From contig NZ_CAJLKP010000009.1 of NCBI RefSeq assembly GCF_905207245.1, positions 1 through 64,000 of the forward strand: 64,000 nucleotides of DNA. Direction: 5' to 3'. The position numbers were made by a program, and so were the translations under genes. The notes below the pieces were generated by a model. The model saw only the letters and a list, made by a program, of their open reading frames with translations. It made no database searches and was not told the origin of the DNA. The stretch comes from an uncultured Bacteroides sp. Its GTDB lineage: Bacteria; Bacteroidota; Bacteroidia; Bacteroidales; Bacteroidaceae. Shown in pieces: positions 60,276 through 64,000 of this stretch (positions are counted from its first letter, which is position 1; every line of letters starts with the position of its first letter).

Positions 60276-62399
60276 TTAATGTGGATTAAATAAAACCTTT
60301 AAAACATTCTTTCCCTGTCTCACAATATAGAGACCATTCTGTGAAAATGCTACGACACCTTTTCCTCTTATACTTGTTATTTTAACCCCATAGCTGGAAT
60401 ATACATCAATCATTTCATCAGGATTTTCACTGGAAATATCTAACCCGGTACCTGTAGTAATAACTTTTAAAGGCTGAATGGATTCAGCTTGTTCAATACC
60501 AGTTTCTACGTCCGTAATCGTGAAGACAAGTCTCAGCTCATTGCCGGTGAACTGTTTCCATGTATCATCTTTCCGATAACTTCCTATCGCATAATACTCT
60601 CCTGCCGGTAATCCGGGATTTCCAGAAATGGTGATGGTACTGGAAGCACTACCCGGTATTACGGTATAATCACTTATGCGTGTATAAGGAAGCAGTGCTC
60701 CATTTTTGCGTATATAAACAGCAAAGTCGTCTTCATACTTCATTCCCTTATTCTCTACTTGCAGTGTAAAGGTCATCTCTTTTCCTTCCACAGCTTCGCC
60801 AACCAACACAGCCGGAGCAAGTTGGGATAATTCGAACTTACTTCCCGGGGTATTAAGCACAATGCTGTTGGCAGTGACTTCAACATTATAATAAGTACTC
60901 ACATCTTCCAGACCACGTAGCATACTCGGCTCTTTCTCACCCTCTTTTTGTGAGGCAAAATGAAGTTGGTAGCTACCATTGGGTACTGAAGCAGGGATTG
61001 TTCCGCTTAATGTAATGCTGTTCCATCCACTTCCTATGTTTATACCCGAAAATGCGCTGGGGCTTGTAAGAAACGTAACAAACTCGTCTCCCTGATATAA
61101 AGCTAAACCAATAACACCAGTCATAGGTGTAGCAGTGTTCCAGATTTTAGTAAATCTTATATCGACACTTTCATCCCTCGCATATTGATTTTTAGTAGCT
61201 TCCATACTCCCTTCCAATGTAAAACCACTAATGATTTCTCCGGTTGTTTCTGGCTGTACAAGTAACATAATATATTGCATGGCATTATAAGCCCCGCTTC
61301 CGCTTCCCGTACCGCCCGCTCCCGGGTCCAAAGCACTCAACGAATAATATCCGTTGGCATATCCGCTCCATCCCCAATTGAAGTGGTACATGTCTTTCTC
61401 ATCGCACCCATCCAGCACAAACGCATGGCCTCCTCCGGAACTTTGTCCGCTATACAGAATAGGGCGTCCAGCTATTAATTCCTTTTGAATCAAATTCTTC
61501 CAGCGTCCTTCGCTATTATAATCACGCCCTTCAAAATACATATTAGGGTTATATCCGAAATATTTTGTCAAGGCATTATACTGCGTGAAGATACCTGCAC
61601 CACTACCACCGGCGGCATTCAGATTATAATCCATATCCATAGCAACACCACAGTGTAACATTAATTCGGCCACCGCTTTCTTTTGCTCCTCAGTTGCCGT
61701 ACCTGTATATTGAGGTAACATCAGCTCCCATTTATAGTTAGCCTCAGCATAGTTCACGGAAAGTGTTTTCCTTAGGGTCGCAGTTGTATAACTGTAACTT
61801 CCTATTCCCTGTTTGGGATATTCATAATATTTCATCACCATAGCCAATGCTGTGGCAGCACAACCGGTAACAGTTTTTTCTCCCCTTTCTTCCGGACAAT
61901 CCAGATTATACGGGTCTCCCTGATCCCATTCTATTTTGTCTAAAAGCGGAGCAATGACCGGAGGTATTGTTCGCGTCGCCGAACTTTGAACCTCAGCCGT
62001 TTTTTTCACAAAACTATCATTTTCATTCATTCGCTCCATCTCAGTTGCATAAAAATCCAGCCAATACTTAGTGTTAGGAGGTAAATGAGCATAATCCAGA
62101 CTTCCTTTTTCAGAATATGCCAATATTTCACGCGCACAATCATCACCCGAGATGATGACAAATCCATCATCATTCCCTGTATTAACAATATAATAAGCTG
62201 GATAAGCCATAGTACGAGTCTGTATGCTTTCTCCGTTTATCAGTTTCAGCCCCTTTACATCAATGTGCTTCATGGCTACATGAGAACGCACAAATGTACG
62301 GGCAATTTCTAATGCTTGTTGCGGGGTGCGTGGAGCCGCAAAAAGCCATCCTGAGCAAACCAGGGAAACAAAAACAAGGGTGATAATAGCTTTTTTCAT
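60276..62399 (-). CDS. C10 (streptopain-like) cysteine peptidase, larger paralogue
   Basis: 707 residues: signal peptide (CSGWLFAA), propeptide (about 25-150), then the peptidase with Cys180 (KTVTGCAATALAMVM), His325 (GGGHAFVLDG) and FNWGWSG. A middle beta-rich region (about 390-640) is absent from the smaller paralogue and looks like Ig-type modules. The end (MIDVYSSYGVKITSIRGKGV; QNGLYIVRQGKNVLKVLF) again resembles a short sorting domain. It lies downstream of a lipoprotein and a SusD-family gene, which suggests joint use in proteolysis and uptake. Confidence 0.87.
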   Translation of the reverse strand: MKKAIITLVFVSLVCSGWLFAAPRTPQQALEIARTFVRSHVAMKHIDVKGLKLINGESIQTRTMAYPAYYIVNTGNDDGFVIISGDDCAREILAYSEKGSLDYAHLPPNTKYWLDFYATEMERMNENDSFVKKTAEVQSSATRTIPPVIAPLLDKIEWDQGDPYNLDCPEERGEKTVTGCAATALAMVMKYYEYPKQGIGSYSYTTATLRKTLSVNYAEANYKWELMLPQYTGTATEEQKKAVAELMLHCGVAMDMDYNLNAAGGSGAGIFTQYNALTKYFGYNPNMYFEGRDYNSEGRWKNLIQKELIAGRPILYSGQSSGGGHAFVLDGCDEKDMYHFNWGWSGYANGYYSLSALDPGAGGTGSGSGAYNAMQYIMLLVQPETTGEIISGFTLEGSMEATKNQYARDESVDIRFTKIWNTATPMTGVIGLALYQGDEFVTFLTSPSAFSGINIGSGWNSITLSGTIPASVPNGSYQLHFASQKEGEKEPSMLRGLEDVSTYYNVEVTANSIVLNTPGSKFELSQLAPAVLVGEAVEGKEMTFTLQVENKGMKYEDDFAVYIRKNGALLPYTRISDYTVIPGSASSTITISGNPGLPAGEYYAIGSYRKDDTWKQFTGNELRLVFTITDVETGIEQAESIQPLKVITTGTGLDISSENPDEMIDVYSSYGVKITSIRGKGVVAFSQNGLYIVRQGKNVLKVLFNPH

Positions 62400-62424
62400 A
62401 TTTCAATCATATTAATGATGAAAA

Positions 62425-62449
62425 GACTATGCCGTAAAATAGCATAGCC
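62425..62449 (-). terminator. Hairpin between lipoprotein and C10 peptidase genes
   Basis: On the minus strand GGCTATGC pairs with GCATAGTC (one G-T pair) and is followed by TTTTCATCA. The T-run is short and no promoter is visible before the next gene, so it may be a partial terminator that lowers expression of the peptidase. Confidence 0.6.
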
Positions 62450-62485
62450 TTTTCTATACATAAAGTCAATTATTCAAAGAACAAT

Positions 62486-63361
62486 TTAATTTTTCGTCAT
62501 AGAGCATTCTGCATATACAGCCCAATAGCCTGCATATACTCCGTCCTTAAATACACCTACACCAACAATACCATTCGGATTAAATACGATTTCATCGAAT
62601 GTTTCATTCCAGGTTGCATCTAAAGATTTCACAAGTCCGCCACTCATACTCATCGGGCATACTCTAACTTCACCTATAAAGCCAAAATTGAGTGTATTGT
62701 AAGTTTCACCTTCCACCAACGACAGTGTTCCGGCCGTCTTGTTGTATTTTACAATCCAAGGGATAGACGCTTTGTATCCTTGCGGGTCTGTAAAGCCTTC
62801 GAAGATAAACCTCTTCTCCAGATTAGCTTCATCTCCACCATCCGAAACTACAACCGTGAAATTAACAGGAGCACCACTTGCAGCATTAACAGCATTAAAC
62901 GTCCAGGTACCCATTAATTTATCGTAAGGTTCTATTTGCTCCTGAACATTTATCTTACAAGAACCAGTTCCGATAGAAGCTCCTTTAGCTCCTGTTATTT
63001 CGAGTTTGAATGAGCGATCAAAATTATCTTCCTTTGTTACAACATCAAGGTATATTTCTACATTAACAGTTTCTACACCTGCAGGTATTCTGATTTGTCC
63101 GGAGGTAAGAATTACCGTCTTATCATTTTCCATAACTACCCCGGTAACATCTTTCACAGTCACGGTAGCTTCAATAAGACCACTATGATCTCCTGACACC
63201 TGAATAGGAACTTGAATACTTCTAACATTCTCCTTCACGTCCATTTCGCCTTGGGCGAATCCGATAGTGGCACTGCCGGAGTTTATAGCATCATCGTCAT
63301 CGCTACAAGCTACCATCGATAGAGGCAGTAAGAACGCCACCAATATTTTCAAATATTTCAT
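62486..63361 (-). CDS. Surface lipoprotein downstream of SusD
   Basis: 291 residues with a lipobox (LSMVAC, Cys19) followed at once by SDDDD. This acidic stretch fits the export signal that sends Bacteroidota lipoproteins to the cell surface. Residues about 30-145 resemble a Calx-beta-like fold (VKENVRSIQVPIQVSGDHSG; PAGVETVNVEIYLD). The second half (YDKLMGTWTFNAVNAASGAP; FNPNGIVGVGVFKDGVYAGY) may be a second beta-domain. The position 18 bp after a SusD gene is that of a SusE/F-like ligand-binding accessory protein. Confidence 0.7.
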   Translation of the reverse strand: MKYLKILVAFLLPLSMVACSDDDDAINSGSATIGFAQGEMDVKENVRSIQVPIQVSGDHSGLIEATVTVKDVTGVVMENDKTVILTSGQIRIPAGVETVNVEIYLDVVTKEDNFDRSFKLEITGAKGASIGTGSCKINVQEQIEPYDKLMGTWTFNAVNAASGAPVNFTVVVSDGGDEANLEKRFIFEGFTDPQGYKASIPWIVKYNKTAGTLSLVEGETYNTLNFGFIGEVRVCPMSMSGGLVKSLDATWNETFDEIVFNPNGIVGVGVFKDGVYAGYWAVYAECSMTKN

Positions 63362-63379
63362 AAACTTATTCTTTTTAAA

Positions 63380-64000
63380 TTAATAACCGGGATTCTGTTG
63401 TCCTGCCAATTGCGGATTTGTTTCCATTTCAGCAGATGGAATAGGCCATACGAAGCGATAATCTCCTGCCGGATATGCAAGTTCTTTTCCATTCGGAACA
63501 AGAATATTATTGATATCCGGATTCTCTGGATGATCAGGATTACGTTGGAAACCAATACCCCAACGGCGCAAGTCACTCATACGGAAACCTTCACCAATCA
63601 ACTCTTTCAAACGCTCGCTGCGTATTTGTTGAACCAAAATCTGATCAGCATAATTAATCTCTTCATAATCAGCGATACGCTTGCTACGCAATTCATTCAA
63701 ATATTTATTTGCCAAAGTCTGATTTGTAGTAGCAGCCGCTTCAGCAGCAATCAGGTAAATTTCACCCATGCGGAACATCTTAGGCATATTCACATAATTA
63801 GGTGTAGCAGTTGTTTTCAAAGATTCATTACCCGGATATTTCTTGAATACATAAGCCGGAACATCATTACCATCTACAGCCAGCTCCCACACCGTGAAGA
63901 AAGCATCAAAACGAACATCTTCTTCGTCATACATATTTAAAATGTCATAAGTAGGAATATAGTCTGCACCATCCAGTTTAGTGCTCAGATAAGCACCACC
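63380..64000 (-). CDS. RagB/SusD-family outer membrane lipoprotein (C-terminal part)
   Basis: The 206 C-terminal residues of a SusD-family protein; the open frame continues past the window edge, so the N-terminus is missing. Typical features are KMFRMGEIYLIAAEAAA (TPR helix), ANKYLNELRSKRIADYEE, IRSERLKELIGEGFRMSDLR and YRFVWPIPSAEMETNPQLAG. SusD proteins form the lid over a SusC TonB-dependent transporter, which should be encoded just upstream, outside the window. The pairing with C10 peptidases hints at peptide or glycoprotein ligands, not proven. Confidence 0.93.
   Translation of the reverse strand, partial: GGAYLSTKLDGADYIPTYDILNMYDEEDVRFDAFFTVWELAVDGNDVPAYVFKKYPGNESLKTTATPNYVNMPKMFRMGEIYLIAAEAAATTNQTLANKYLNELRSKRIADYEEINYADQILVQQIRSERLKELIGEGFRMSDLRRWGIGFQRNPDHPENPDINNILVPNGKELAYPAGDYRFVWPIPSAEMETNPQLAGQQNPGY

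Overview
The window comes from a Bacteroides-type gut bacterium (phylum Bacteroidota). The evidence is a SusD-family gene, C10 (streptopain-like) peptidases, DUF3244 and TPR-HTH regulators, many TANNTTTG promoter -7 boxes typical of Bacteroides, and general lack of Shine-Dalgarno sites. I see no rRNA, tRNA, CRISPR array, transposase or prophage.

Layout. 1-4.1 kb: an FMN-binding/nitroreductase fusion gene, then a leftward operon of a DUF2721 membrane protein, a Cys-motif TonB-like protein and a radical SAM enzyme. Intergenic repeats border this block. 4.1-11.5 kb: a cupin, a macro-like protein, a Bcr/CflA exporter, and a TolC-EmrA-EmrB type pump divergent from an AraC-family regulator. 11.8-20 kb: aroA, a Cys/His-motif membrane protein, a metal ABC permease, a SprE/PorW-like TPR lipoprotein, a PorX-like receiver-PglZ protein, tsaE and an Imm17-like protein. 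20-25.8 kb: a leftward MexAB-OprM type pump. 26-35.2 kb: housekeeping genes (trxA, dnaE, psd, pssA, tadA, yraN, birA). 35.2-39.8 kb: an AT-rich accessory stretch with two decayed genes, an unrecognised lipoprotein, a membrane-spanning TPR-HTH regulator and a DUF3244 protein. Two of these genes share an operator-like direct repeat. 39.8-49.9 kb: a TPR protein, a MATE exporter, pyrH, frr, rsgA and a third tripartite pump. 50-57.6 kb: a PL10 pectate lyase, an acyltransferase, class I fumarase, a DUF4954 protein and hflX. 57.6-64 kb: two C10 peptidases with C-terminal sorting-domain-like ends, two lipoproteins and a SusD-family gene cut by the window edge.

Four themes stand out. First, drug export is dense: three tripartite pumps, one Bcr/CflA and one MATE transporter. 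Second, homologues of type IX secretion regulators (SprE/PorW, PorX) and sorting-domain-like peptidases occur here although gut Bacteroides are not known for a complete type IX system. Third, the accessory island at 36.5-39.8 kb looks like a small signalling regulon. Fourth, the intergenic DNA carries two unusual repeat classes: hairpins with heptamer-built arms of changing sequence around a related core, and palindromic arrays with different sequences but the same 22-bp (or 11-bp) period.
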